Assembly: GCF_029814935.1 (NCBI RefSeq)
Contig: NZ_CP104582.1
Coordinates: forward strand, 3,906,001-3,970,000
Length of the DNA stretch: 64,000 nucleotides
Reading direction: 5' to 3'
DNA from: Pseudomonas sp. GD03919
GTDB lineage: Bacteria > Pseudomonadota > Gammaproteobacteria > Pseudomonadales > Pseudomonadaceae
In this document: in pieces, positions 1 through 9,358 of the stretch
How the letters are laid out: every line of letters starts with the position of its first letter
Numbering within the stretch: the first letter of the stretch is position 1
Program-made: the position numbers and the translations under genes
The notes under the pieces: model-generated
Told to the model about the DNA's origin: nothing
Databases searched by the model: none
The model's input: only the letters and a program-made list of their open reading frames with translations

Positions 1-861
1 CAGGCCATGGTGAGCGTCGTACAGCGCACCCAGCGGATGGGCCAGCGCATGCATCGCGCCAAGACCACGCTGGAAGGCGGTGGCGCCCATGCTCGAGGCC
101 ACCAGCATCTGCAGCCGCGCCTCGACATCACCGCCCTTCGCCACAGCACGCGGCAGATACTGCTGCACCAGGCGCATACCCTCCAGGGCGATGCCCTCGG
201 CCATGGGGTGGAACAGTGGCGAGCAGAACGCCTCCAGGCTGTGCGACAGCGCATCCATGCCAGTGGCGGCGGTGATTTTCGCCGGCAGGCCGACGGTCAG
301 CTCGGGGTCGAGAATCACCAGAGCAGGCAGCATCCGCGCGTGGAAGATGATGCGTTTGATATGCGCGGCGTCGTCGGTGATCACCGACGCGCGGCCGACT
401 TCCGAACCGGTGCCGGCAGTGGTCGGCACCGCTACCACCGGCGCCATACCGGATACCTTGACCCGGCTGGCGTTATCGCCAACGTCCTCGAAATCCCACA
501 GCGGCCGATCCTGACCGACCATCAAGGCGATGGCCTTGCCGGCATCCAGCGCCGAGCCGCCACCGAAGGCGATCACGCCGTCATGACCGCCGGCCTTGAA
601 TGCGGCGACACCGTCCATCACGTTGCTGCCGGTTGGGTTGCCCTTGATCGCCGAGAACAGCCCGGCCTTCAGCCCGGCATCACGACATTGGCGCAGTGCC
701 GTGTCGATCATCGGCAACGCCGCCAAGCCTGGGTCGGTGCATAGCAGCGGCGCGCGCATGCCGAGCAAGCGGCAGGCCTCGGCCAGCTCGGCAATTCGGC
801 CAACGCCCACGCGCATCGAGGTCGGGTAGTTCCAGTTCATGCGGTACTGATTCAGGTCCAT
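1..861 (-). CDS. iron-containing alcohol dehydrogenase (C-terminus beyond window)
   Basis: Predicted NAD(P)-dependent, group III (Fe-ADH) alcohol dehydrogenase that interconverts an alcohol and an aldehyde. The first 287 codons are visible. The family's nucleotide-binding GGGSALDAGKA stretch, the TTAGTGSEV segment, and the metal-ligand regions ATGMDALSHSLEAF and GAMHALAHPLGALYDAHHG are all present, so the visible part looks intact. It starts at ATG 861, 10 bases after the aldehyde dehydrogenase stop on the same strand, and is the last visible gene of the TRAP/ligase/dehydrogenase cluster. The substrate is unknown; the neighbours suggest a short alcohol or amino alcohol. The left window edge truncates it. 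Confidence 0.9.
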   Translation of the reverse strand, partial: MDLNQYRMNWNYPTSMRVGVGRIAELAEACRLLGMRAPLLCTDPGLAALPMIDTALRQCRDAGLKAGLFSAIKGNPTGSNVMDGVAAFKAGGHDGVIAFGGGSALDAGKAIALMVGQDRPLWDFEDVGDNASRVKVSGMAPVVAVPTTAGTGSEVGRASVITDDAAHIKRIIFHARMLPALVILDPELTVGLPAKITAATGMDALSHSLEAFCSPLFHPMAEGIALEGMRLVQQYLPRAVAKGGDVEARLQMLVASSMGATAFQRGLGAMHALAHPLGALYDAHHGL

Positions 862-871
862 GGCGCGTGCC

Positions 872-2260
872 TCACAGCTGAGTCTTGAAGTGGAAGGATT
901 TTGGCCGGGTCAGTTGCTCGTAGCCGACCCGCGACAGGGTGCAGCCGCGCCCCGAGTGCTTCACCCCGGTCCAGGCCAGGCCAGGGTCGAGGTAGTCGCA
1001 GCGGTTGAGAAACACCGTGCCGGCCTCAACCCGATCAGCCAAAGCCATGGCGGCGTCGACATCGCGACTGAAGATGGCTGCGGTCAGGCCAAACTCGCTG
1101 TCGTTCATCAGCGCCAGCGCTTCCTCGTCGCTGGCGACCTTCTGAATGCCCACCACCGGACCGAAGGATTCCTCGGTCATCACGCGCATTTCATGGTTGA
1201 CGTTGGTCAGCACCTGCGGCGCCAGGTAGGGCGTGCCCGGCGCATCCAGGGGAAACTCGGCCGGGTCAATATGTGCCCTAGCACCCTGCTCGACTGCCTC
1301 GGCGATCTGGGCGCGGACGAAGTCGGCGGCGTCGCTGCGCACCAGCGGGCCCAGGGTGGTCTCCGGGTCATCCGAACGCCCCAGCTTGTACTGGCGCACC
1401 AGCGCCACCGCGCGCTCGACGAACTCATCGAACAATGACTCGTGCACGTAGATGCGCTCGATGCCGCAGCACGACTGCCCGGAGTTGAAAAAGGCACCGT
1501 CGATGGCGGTTTCCACCGCGTGCTGCAGATCGGCGTCAGCGCGGACGTAGGCCGGGTCCTTGCCACCCAATTCGAGCCCAACACTGATGAAGCGCCCGGC
1601 AGCAGCACGCTCGACCATGGCTCCGCCGGGCACCGAACCGGTGAAGGCAACGTGGTCGATACTGGGTGAGCGAATCAAGGCTTCGGTCTCGCCGTGGCTC
1701 AGGTGCAGGTACTGGAATACGCCTTCGGGCAGGCCAGCTTCGGCGAAGGCCTGGACCATGCGCTCGGCGCACAGCGGCGTCTGCGCCGAGTGCTTGAGCA
1801 AGACCACATTGCCCGCCAACAGCGCCGGCATCACCGCGTTGACGGCGGTCAGATAGGGGTAGTTCCAGGGTGCGATGATCAACGCCAGGCCCAATGGCTC
1901 ACGGCGAATGAAACGGGTGAAGCCGGCCTTTTCCGGCAGGCGGATGTCGGCCAGCGAGCCCTCGGCGATATCGGCCATATGGCTGGCACGCTCGACGAAG
2001 CCACGGATCTCGCCAGCGGCGTAACGGATTGGCCGGCCCATCATCCAGCACAGCTCTTCGGCCAGTTGCGCCTCACGTGCAGCGAAGGCTTCGATGGCGC
2101 GCCGGCCGATGGCGATACGTTCGCGAAGTGGCGTCTGCTTCCAGGCCTGCTGCGCCAGCTCGGCCTTGGCCAACGCCACCAGTACTTCAGGATTGGACGC
2201 CAGATGTCGCTCGACGTAGACCGAGCCGTCGATGGGGGAAATGCATTGCAGCTTGCTCAT
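872..2260 (-). CDS. NAD(P)-dependent aldehyde dehydrogenase
   Basis: 462-residue aldehyde dehydrogenase that oxidises an aldehyde to the acid. Seen: the APWNYPY segment in the cofactor-binding half, the general-base region LELGGKDPAYV and the catalytic-cysteine motif FNSGQSCCGIERIYV. The ATG at 2260 is chosen because a GGAGCAC ribosome binding site sits just upstream and the protein then starts at the normal place (MSKLQCISP). A longer reading would translate through an inverted repeat. It probably works in sequence with the adjacent Fe-ADH (alcohol to aldehyde to acid). The substrate cannot be named from sequence. Confidence 0.9.
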   Translation of the reverse strand: MSKLQCISPIDGSVYVERHLASNPEVLVALAKAELAQQAWKQTPLRERIAIGRRAIEAFAAREAQLAEELCWMMGRPIRYAAGEIRGFVERASHMADIAEGSLADIRLPEKAGFTRFIRREPLGLALIIAPWNYPYLTAVNAVMPALLAGNVVLLKHSAQTPLCAERMVQAFAEAGLPEGVFQYLHLSHGETEALIRSPSIDHVAFTGSVPGGAMVERAAAGRFISVGLELGGKDPAYVRADADLQHAVETAIDGAFFNSGQSCCGIERIYVHESLFDEFVERAVALVRQYKLGRSDDPETTLGPLVRSDAADFVRAQIAEAVEQGARAHIDPAEFPLDAPGTPYLAPQVLTNVNHEMRVMTEESFGPVVGIQKVASDEEALALMNDSEFGLTAAIFSRDVDAAMALADRVEAGTVFLNRCDYLDPGLAWTGVKHSGRGCTLSRVGYEQLTRPKSFHFKTQL

Positions 2261-2284
2261 AATGTGCTCCAGAAATCTTGCCCG

Positions 2285-2345
2285 CGTAGCCCGGATGCAA
2301 TCCGGGACACTCGAAGAAACCGCCCCGGATTGCATCCGGGCTACG
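2285..2345. repeat. inverted-repeat element, GTAGCCCGGATGCAATCCGGG family
   Basis: Two 22-base arms, 2285-2306 and 2324-2345, are perfect reverse complements around a 17-base loop. The same arm recurs at 32016-32076, with a degenerate copy at 57786-57845. It lies between the ligase and aldehyde dehydrogenase genes and would form a strong hairpin in their shared transcript. It looks like a dispersed REP-type intergenic element. Confidence 0.85.
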
Positions 2346-2355
2346 AACGGTGGAA

Positions 2356-3728
2356 TCAGATGATTTCGAAGTAGCGATCCAGCTCCCAATCGCTGACATG
2401 GCGACGGTACTCGCGCTCTTCCCATTCACGGCTGGCGGCGAAATGCTCGACGAAGGCATCGCCGAACATCTCTCGGGCGGCCTGCGATCCCTTCAGGCGT
2501 TGCGCGGCGTCCCACAGGGTGCGCGGTAGCGCCAGCTCCTCGGGATGCTTGACCGCATAGGCATTGCCGCTGACAGGATCGGTTGGTTCCCACTCCTGCA
2601 TTACGCCGTAAAGGCCCGAGCCGATGGCCACCGACAACGCCAGGAACGGATTGCCGTCGGCAGCGCCAAGGCGGTACTCCTGGCGCTGCGACTTGTCGCT
2701 ACCGGGGATCACCCGCAGCGCTGCGGTGCGGTTCTCCACGCCCCAGGTGGCGTCGGTGGGCGCCCAGAATCCGGGGATAAGACGGCGATAGCTGTTCAGG
2801 GTCGGCGCCACCATGCACAGGAATTCCGGCATCAGACGCTGCTGCCCGGCGAGAAAATGCCGCTGCAGCTTGCTCATGTTGTGCGCCTGACTGGGATCGT
2901 AGAACGCCGACTTGTCCGTCTTGCGATCACGCAACGACACATGGATGTGGCCGCTCTGCCCTGGGTATTTGCCCGACCACTTGGCCATGAAGGTGGCCAT
3001 CAACCCGTTGCGCTGGGCCAGTACCTTCATGAAGGTCTTGAACAGCGCGCCCTTGTCCGCTGCGGCTTCGGCATGGTCGTAGGCGATGGCTGCCTCGAGC
3101 ACGCCCGGGCCGGTCTCGGTGTGCAGGCCTTCGATGGGAAAGTCCATCGCCTCGCCCATTTCGAGAATCTGGTGATAGAGCTCGGCATGCACCGAGTTGC
3201 GGATCATCGAGTAGCCGAACCAGTCCGGGGTGAACGGCTTGAGATCGCGAAAGCCTTTGGCCCGCGCCGACTCCGGGGTTTCATCGAACATGAAGAACTC
3301 GTACTCGAGCGCGGCGAAGGGCTCGAAGCCCATGTCCTGGCAGCGCTGGATGACCCGGCGCAGCGTGCCGCGCGGGCACACCGCCTCGGCCTGCTGGTCG
3401 AATTCGGCGAGAAACAGCAGCATGCCATTCTCGAAGGGAATCTCGCGGCAGGTGTGCGGCAGGATGCGCACCGGCGCGTCCGGGTAGCCGCTGTGCCAGC
3501 CGGTGTACTGGGCATTGTCGTAGAGCTGATCCTTGACGTCCCAGCCGAGCACCACATCGCAGAAGGCAAGCCGTGCTCGAGAGCGGAGAAGAACTTGCTG
3601 CGGCTCATGTATTTGCCGCGCATCACCCCGTCGTTATCGAACAGGCCAACCTTGACGTGGCTCAGGCCACGCTCCTCGACGATGCGTCGGGCATCGCCCA
3701 GGGTCTTTACATCCCGTGGTTTGAACAT
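2356..3728 (-). pseudogene. glutamine-synthetase-like gamma-glutamyl-amine ligase, frameshifted
   Basis: Glutamine-synthetase-family ligase, closest in feel to the gamma-glutamylputrescine/IpuC type that joins glutamate to an amine using ATP. The N-terminus (MFKPRDVKTLGDARR... from ATG 3728) and the rest (VLGWDVKDQLYDN onward to 2356) lie in different frames. The break is at 3568-3569, where one base is missing from a short T run on the coding strand; restoring one T gives a continuous protein of about 457 residues. The catalytic domain is otherwise intact: EYEFFMFDE, GLHTETGPGVLEAA, GQSGHIHVS, NRTAALRVIPG. Either a recent loss-of-function mutation or a sequencing error; everything else being well conserved slightly favours error or very recent mutation. 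Confidence 0.85.
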
Positions 3729-3992
3729 GCTAACCCCTGTGTCTTGTTGTTATCGCGGGCGGGTTAAGCGAAGAGCTGGGCATTCATGACCGGCCAGGCA
3801 AGGCCGACGACGCACGAACGCAGCGCGACGCTTGTGACAGCGTCCGTTTCAGGCTCATAGAGTGTGGTACAGGATTGCCGGGATGGCAGGCAAGCGAATG
3901 GAAAAATCTGGATGAGGCAATGCGCCGCTGGATAAAACCGCGCCCGTGTCTTTCGGCACGGGCGCTGTGGCTCAACCTATGCTCAGTTGCAA

Positions 3993-5030
3993 TCAACCGC
4001 GATAAGGCGCCCCGGCCTTGGCCATCAGTGCGTTGTACTTCTTGAAGATGTCCACCACCTTGGCGCAGCGCGGGCTGGTCTTGGCGATTTCGTCCCAGAA
4101 TTTCTGCGCCTCGGCTTCAACCGTGGCCCATTCCTCGGCCGGGATAGAGGTCAGCTCCAGCTTTCCGCCTTCGACGCGAAGTTGCGCCTCGCCGCCCCAG
4201 TACCAGTGCTGGCGGTAGTAGTTGGAGCTGTCCATGCACAGCTTGAACAACGTCTTGAGATGCTCCGGCACCTCGGCCCATTTGTCCGAGTTGGCGAAGT
4301 AGGAGCCACACCAGGCGCCGGAAATGTTGTTGGTCAGGAAGTACTTGGTGACGTTGGCCCAACCAACGGTGTAGTCCTCGGTGATACCTGACCAGGCGAT
4401 GCCGTCCAGCTCGCCGGTCTGGATCGCCACCTCGACGTCCTCCCAGGGCAGGGTCACCGGAATCACGCCGAAGCGCGAAAGGAATTTGCCGGCGGTAGGG
4501 AAAGTGAAGATGCGTTTGCCCTTGAGATCATCGAGCTTTCTGATTGGCTGTACGGTGGCGAAGTGGCAAGGGTCCCAGGCACCGGCGCCGAGCCAGGTAA
4601 CGCCCTTGACCTCGCCATAGGCCTCGACCCAGATCTCGTTGAGCCCGTACTGCTCGAACAGCACCGGCACATCGAGGCTGTAGCGGGTGGCGAAGGGGAA
4701 GTAACCACCGAACACCGAGACGTCCACAGGCGCGGCAATCGAGTCGTCATCACTCTGCACCGCATCGATGGTGCCGCGCTGCATGGCGCGAAACAGCTCG
4801 CCGGTCGGCACAAGCTGGTCGGCGAAATACAACTGGATCTCCATCTGGCCATTGGCAGCCTTGTTGAAGGCGTCGATCGAGGGCTTGATCACGTGCTCGG
4901 CCAGCGCCGCGCCGGCATAGGTTTGCAATCGCCAGGTGATTTTCTTCGGTTCGGCGGCGTAGATATGAGCCGAACCCAGGGCCGCAGTGCCGACTGCGGC
5001 GGTTTTCAGGAAATCGCGTCTCGTACTCAT
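3993..5030 (-). CDS. TRAP transporter substrate-binding protein (DctP family)
   Basis: 345-residue periplasmic binding protein of a tripartite ATP-independent (TRAP) importer, which captures an organic acid or similar solute for the membrane permeases. Start ATG 5030 follows a GGAGAGACC ribosome binding site. The N-terminus has a twin-arginine signal (TRRDFLKTAAVGTAALG, cleavage likely after YAA), so Tat export is expected. The body contains the DctP-type stretch KRIFTFPTAGKFLSRFGVIP. It lies downstream of the two permease genes and upstream of the ligase. The family often binds C4-dicarboxylates, 2-oxo acids or ectoines, but the actual ligand here is unknown. Confidence 0.9.
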   Translation of the reverse strand: MSTRRDFLKTAAVGTAALGSAHIYAAEPKKITWRLQTYAGAALAEHVIKPSIDAFNKAANGQMEIQLYFADQLVPTGELFRAMQRGTIDAVQSDDDSIAAPVDVSVFGGYFPFATRYSLDVPVLFEQYGLNEIWVEAYGEVKGVTWLGAGAWDPCHFATVQPIRKLDDLKGKRIFTFPTAGKFLSRFGVIPVTLPWEDVEVAIQTGELDGIAWSGITEDYTVGWANVTKYFLTNNISGAWCGSYFANSDKWAEVPEHLKTLFKLCMDSSNYYRQHWYWGGEAQLRVEGGKLELTSIPAEEWATVEAEAQKFWDEIAKTSPRCAKVVDIFKKYNALMAKAGAPYRG

Positions 5031-5155
5031 GCTGGTCTCTCCATAGTGTCGATGCCAATGCAATACAACCGCTCAATGCCGCCAGAGCTGACGGCCTTAC
5101 CAGTGGCCGGACGAACCGGCTCGACTGCTGGCGCGCACGCGCCGATTTCCGTTGA

Positions 5156-6481
5156 TCAGCCGCCGTAATGCAGTTGCGGCAACCACAGCGCCAGCTGCGG
5201 GAAGACCATGACCAGGGTCAGCGCCAGGACCATGATGAAGACGAAGGGTATGACCGAGACGTAGATGTCGCGCAGGGACACTTCAGGCGGAGCCATGGCT
5301 CGCATGAGGAACAGGTTGTAGCCGAATGGCGGGGTCATGTAGGCGATCTGGCAGGTGATGGTGTAGAGCACGCCGTACCAGATCAGATCGAAGCCCAGGG
5401 CACCGACCAGCGGGATGTAGAGCGGCGCGACGATCACCAGCATGGCGGTGTCGTCGAGGAACATGCCCATCACGATGAAGGAGATCTGCATCAGGATGAG
5501 AATCTGCCACGGCCCCAGGTGCAGGCTGTCGACGAAGAAACCTTCGATGGCCCTGACCGCACCAAGGCCATCGAACACCGCGCCGAAGCACAACGCGGCG
5601 AGAATGATCCACATGAACATGCAACTGATGGCCAGGGTCTTGCGCAGCGTTTCCTCCATCACCTTGCCACTCAGCCGCCCCTTGAAGAGCGCTGCCAAGG
5701 TCGCTGCCGCTGCACCGACCGCCGAGCTTTCCACCAGGCTGGTGTAGCCCATCAGGAACAGCCCGGTCATCGACAGGAAAATGAACACCGGTACCAGCCC
5801 GGCACTGAGCAGGCGCAGCTTCTCCTGCATGCTGATCTGCTCGCGCTCGGCCTGTGACAGCGCTGGGCCGAGCTGCGGCTGCAAGCGGCAGCGAATGGCG
5901 ATGTAGAGCATGAACATGCCGGCCATCATCAGTCCGGGAATCGCCCCGGCCAGCCACAACTGCCCCACCGGCTGACGCGCGATCATGCCGTAGAGCACCA
6001 GCACCACGCTGGGCGGAATCAGAATCCCCAGCGAACTGCCCGCCTGGATCACCCCGGTGATCATGATCTTGTCATAGCCACGCCTGAGCAGCTCGGGCAA
6101 GGCGATGCTGGCGCCAATGGCCATGCCGGCCACGCTCAGGCCGTTCATCGCCGAGATCGCCACCATAAGGAAGATGGTGCCGATGGCCAGGCCGCCCGGC
6201 AGCGGGCCCATCCATACATGGAACATCTTGTAGAGGTCTTCGGCGATGCCCGACTCGGAGAGCATGTAACCCATGAACACGAACATCGGCAGAGTCAGCA
6301 GCGGGTACCACTTCATCAGTTTCATGGCCGCGCTGAAGGCCATCTCCGAGCCGCCATCACCCCACAACAGCAATGCAGCAGCCGCAGCGACGAAGCCGAT
6401 GGCGCCGAAGACTCGCTTACCGGTCAGCAGCAACAGCATCATCGAGGAGAACATCAGCATTGCGATCAGCTCGTAGCTCAT
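5156..6481 (-). CDS. TRAP transporter large permease subunit (DctM family)
   Basis: 441-residue inner-membrane protein with about a dozen hydrophobic helices, the ion-coupled translocation subunit of the TRAP importer. Family signatures seen: MNGLSVAGMAIGASIALPELLRRGYD, GSSLGILIPPSVVLVLYG and GMFLDDTAMLVIVAPLYIPL. ATG 6481 shares one base with the stop of the small permease gene (TGATG), so the two are translationally coupled. The 125-base gap to the binding-protein gene has no obvious terminator. Confidence 0.93.
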   Translation of the reverse strand: MSYELIAMLMFSSMMLLLLTGKRVFGAIGFVAAAAALLLWGDGGSEMAFSAAMKLMKWYPLLTLPMFVFMGYMLSESGIAEDLYKMFHVWMGPLPGGLAIGTIFLMVAISAMNGLSVAGMAIGASIALPELLRRGYDKIMITGVIQAGSSLGILIPPSVVLVLYGMIARQPVGQLWLAGAIPGLMMAGMFMLYIAIRCRLQPQLGPALSQAEREQISMQEKLRLLSAGLVPVFIFLSMTGLFLMGYTSLVESSAVGAAAATLAALFKGRLSGKVMEETLRKTLAISCMFMWIILAALCFGAVFDGLGAVRAIEGFFVDSLHLGPWQILILMQISFIVMGMFLDDTAMLVIVAPLYIPLVGALGFDLIWYGVLYTITCQIAYMTPPFGYNLFLMRAMAPPEVSLRDIYVSVIPFVFIMVLALTLVMVFPQLALWLPQLHYGG

Positions 6482-6987
6482 CAAAGCGTCTCCCCACGGG
6501 CCGCGTACAGATCCTTGAAGAAGGTGGCGATCGCCTGCAGCAGCATCATGACGATGCCCAAACACATGACGATCTTGATGGGAGCCATGTAGGGCGACCA
6601 CGCCGAGTAGCTGGTCTCCTTGTATTCAATGGCGTACTCGGTGGAGGAAATGCCACCGATCAGCAGCATCACCAGGTAGAAGATCAGCATGAACACGGTG
6701 ATCGCATCGACCACCGCCCGGGTGCGCGGCGACCAGTTGCTGTAGGCCAGGTCCATGCGCACATGGGCGTCGAGCTGCATCGAGTAGGCACCGCCGAGCA
6801 GGAAATAGGCGACCATGAGGAACTGGGCGCTTTCCAGGGTCCAGATCGATGGCGTGAAGAAGGTCTTGCTGATCGAGGAATACAACAGCACCGCCAGCAT
6901 GGCGAAGATCAGGTACATGGCGAAACGCCCGACCCTCAGGTTGAATGCGTCCACGACCCGGACGAAAGCTCTAATGCCCTTGCGCAT
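6481..6987 (-). CDS. TRAP transporter small permease subunit (DctQ family)
   Basis: 168-residue membrane protein with four hydrophobic segments, matching the DctQ subunit that pairs with DctM. It is the first gene of the transporter/catabolic cluster. A 16-base sigma-54-like promoter lies 80 bases upstream at 7067-7082, which would suit the activator-dependent control known for many Pseudomonas TRAP systems. Start ATG 6987. Its identity rests on size, hydropathy and its position directly before DctM. Confidence 0.88.
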   Translation of the reverse strand: MRKGIRAFVRVVDAFNLRVGRFAMYLIFAMLAVLLYSSISKTFFTPSIWTLESAQFLMVAYFLLGGAYSMQLDAHVRMDLAYSNWSPRTRAVVDAITVFMLIFYLVMLLIGGISSTEYAIEYKETSYSAWSPYMAPIKIVMCLGIVMMLLQAIATFFKDLYAARGETL

Positions 6988-7066
6988 GCAGTTTCCTGCT
7001 GTTTTTGTTCGTTATCCCGTCAGCCTAGACGAAGATTCGCCAAAGCCAACCGCCCCACCGAGCCAT

Positions 7067-7082
7067 AGCAGGAAACGCGCCA
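7067..7082 (-). promoter_or_regulatory. candidate sigma-54 (RpoN) promoter
   Basis: The coding strand reads TGGCGCGTTTCCTGCT, against the consensus TGGCACG-N4-TTGCW: two mismatches, with the invariant GG and GC exactly 10 bases apart. Transcription would start near 7056 and leave a leader of about 70 bases before the small permease gene. No enhancer-binding regulator gene is visible in the window. Confidence 0.45.
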
Positions 7083-7145
7083 GCCATTAGCGGCGCGCCT
7101 TTCGTCGAACAAAATCAAGCACTTGGAAAGTACCGTGCTAGAGCC

Positions 7146-8093
7146 TCAGCGCAGCAGAAAGGCAACCAGCACTGCAACGGTGCGCTGTGCGTCCTCTTCT
7201 TGGGGCACATGGCCAAGGTCATCGAACAGCACCAGCTGGCTGCCCTCGATGTCGGCGGCGAAGCGCTCGGCATTGTCCGGAGGAATCAGCCGGTCACGCG
7301 CGCCCCAGATGATCAGCGTAGGCAATTGCAGTTCGCCGATCCGCTCGTGCAGCTCGCCGCTGGGGGCCTGAGCGAAGCGCTGGCGCAAGGCCTGGCGGTT
7401 CCCCTCGCGCAACGTCAGTTGGTAGTAGCGCTCGACCAGTTCATCGTCGACTTTGTCCGGATCGCCATAAACGTTGCGCACGCTCGACTCGATCATGCTC
7501 CGCGGCAACAAGCGGCTCATCAGCGGCGCCAAGGCCGGGATGCCTGCCAGGCGAAAGCCTATCGGTACAGACTCGGCGTTGCGCGGATAGCCAGCCGCGT
7601 CCACCAGCACCAGGCGTGCACTACGTTCGGGATGGGCCAGGGCAAAGCGCCAGGCCAACTGGCCACCGAAACTGTTGCCGACCAGCACGACACCGTTCAC
7701 CCGTAGATGATCGAGCAGGGCGAGGAGAAACGCCGTGTAGTGCTCGACGTGGTAATTGCCATCGGCGAATGGCCCGGTGAGGCCGAAGCCGGGCAGATCC
7801 ACACTGATCACCCGGCGCCGTGGGGCCAGTTCCTTCACCCAACCTTCCCAGGTGTGCAGGCTGGCCGACGTGCCGTGCAGCAGCAGGATAGGCTCGGGGT
7901 CATCGCGTCGCCCCTGATCACGAAGGTGCACCGACATTCCATAGATGTCGACGAACTGCGACGGCGATGGCGCCCAGCGAGCCTTGAGCTCGTCCAGAGG
8001 ACGGTCCGGCGCCCAGTTGAGGGCGACGAAAGCGGCGAGAGTCAGCCCGAATACCAGCAACAGGCCGAGCAGCACACGGGCGAGACGTTTCAT
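7146..8093 (-). CDS. alpha/beta-hydrolase, membrane-anchored or exported
   Basis: 315-residue alpha/beta-hydrolase-fold protein. An N-terminal hydrophobic segment (VLLGLLLVFGLTLAAFVAL, roughly residues 7-25) suggests an inner-membrane anchor or signal. Seen: the oxyanion-hole HGTS motif, the nucleophile elbow VGNSFGG, the acid region IIWGARDRLIPP and a late catalytic His in LGHVPQEED. The triad looks complete, so it is probably an active esterase-like enzyme, but the substrate is not predictable. Same strand as the TRAP cluster but about 160 bases upstream, with the sigma-54 candidate between them, so probably a separate unit. Confidence 0.85.
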   Translation of the reverse strand: MKRLARVLLGLLLVFGLTLAAFVALNWAPDRPLDELKARWAPSPSQFVDIYGMSVHLRDQGRRDDPEPILLLHGTSASLHTWEGWVKELAPRRRVISVDLPGFGLTGPFADGNYHVEHYTAFLLALLDHLRVNGVVLVGNSFGGQLAWRFALAHPERSARLVLVDAAGYPRNAESVPIGFRLAGIPALAPLMSRLLPRSMIESSVRNVYGDPDKVDDELVERYYQLTLREGNRQALRQRFAQAPSGELHERIGELQLPTLIIWGARDRLIPPDNAERFAADIEGSQLVLFDDLGHVPQEEDAQRTVAVLVAFLLR

Positions 8094-8185
8094 CTGGGCA
8101 GTCCTGAACGCAGCGGAAGCACGATGCTAGTCGGCCACTGCGAACGCGCCTATCGCCCGGAAGAGGGAATCGCCAGACAGAACAA

Positions 8186-9085
8186 TCAGAACCCGACCAG
8201 CAGCATCCACAGCGGCAGGGAAATCGCCGCCAATAGTGTGGACAGGGAAATCGCCGCGCTGACGCTACGGCTGTCTTCGGCCGTACGGGCAAACGCCATC
8301 ACGTTGACCCCGCTGGGACAAGCAGCAAGCAGCACCAACACGCTGCGCGCGGTCTCGTTGAGGCCAGATAGCTGGCCGCTGAGCCACCACACCAGCGCAG
8401 GAAAAAGCAGCAGCTTGGCCAATGCCACGCCCCAGGCCTCGCCGGTCGGGCGCAGGCGATAGCGCGACAAGCTGGCGCCGAGCACGATCAGCGCGCAGGG
8501 CAACGCAGCCTGGCCCAGCCAGGTGACTGCACGCCACAGGCTTTCCGGCACCTGCAGTCCGGACAGGTTGAGCAGTGCCCCCAATCCCAGACCGATGATC
8601 ATCGGGTTGGCCAGGTTCTTCAGAAGTGCGCGGCCGTTGACGCGCTCCTGGCTGCCAAAGGCAGCGTAAAAGCTGTGCAGGGAAAACAGCGTGAGGCTGT
8701 GAAACACCAGGATGGCGAAGACGTAGAGCAGGCCGTCATTACCCATCAGACTGGCGATCAGCGGGATGCCGACCAGCACGTTGTTGGAGAATGCCGCCAC
8801 CAATCCCAGCGGCGTCGCCGTACCGCGCCGCCAATGCGCCAGCACGTTGACCACGACGAACACCAGCAGTACCGGCAGGTAGTACGCCAGCAGCAACACA
8901 GGCGACAGGCCCTCGGCGAGCGATGCCTTGGCGATGCCGGCGAACAGCAGCGTCGGCATGAACAGCTTGAAGGTGATGTTGGCCAGACCGGCCGCCGACT
9001 CGGTGGTGAGCCACTGGCGCCAACCCAATACATAGCCAAGAACGATCAAAGCGAAGATCGGCAGAATTGCCTGTGCCGCGAGCAT
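8186..9085 (-). CDS. AEC-family (auxin efflux carrier-like) transporter
   Basis: 299-residue membrane protein with about ten helices in the two-halves pattern of AEC permeases (PF03547 type). Seen: NITFKLFMPTLLFAGIAKA near the N-terminus, AFSNNVLVGIPLI in the first half and LAACPSGVNVMAFA in the second. ATG 9085 is preferred to an upstream start because it is preceded by GGAGG and begins directly with the first helix; the longer version adds a non-hydrophobic stretch unlike the family. Bacterial members move malate, malonate or related acids; the substrate here is unknown. Confidence 0.87.
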   Translation of the reverse strand: MLAAQAILPIFALIVLGYVLGWRQWLTTESAAGLANITFKLFMPTLLFAGIAKASLAEGLSPVLLLAYYLPVLLVFVVVNVLAHWRRGTATPLGLVAAFSNNVLVGIPLIASLMGNDGLLYVFAILVFHSLTLFSLHSFYAAFGSQERVNGRALLKNLANPMIIGLGLGALLNLSGLQVPESLWRAVTWLGQAALPCALIVLGASLSRYRLRPTGEAWGVALAKLLLFPALVWWLSGQLSGLNETARSVLVLLAACPSGVNVMAFARTAEDSRSVSAAISLSTLLAAISLPLWMLLVGF

Positions 9086-9358
9086 TGCTGAGCCTGCCTC
9101 CAGGGAGCTGCAAAAGAGGACGGATCGAGCACGACCCGCGAGGGGCGCCAAGCATACGCGTGCCCGGCATCCAGCGCGATGCTTTGCCAAACATTCGCCG
9201 CCACGCTTAACACCCGGCCACAAGCCACGAGATAGAGCACTTCGATCAAGTATTGAGAGCATCGATGTTCACTATCAGGTCAGTCAAGTTCCTATCTGCA
9301 CTCATGTCCTCAAGAATTGACTCCGAAGCCACTTATTACTCCCTACGGAGACATCGAC

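Noticed and set aside
7..744. A 245-codon plus-strand frame over the Fe-ADH region
   Set aside because: The minus strand gives a continuous iron alcohol dehydrogenase with metal-binding motifs; the plus frame is its shadow.
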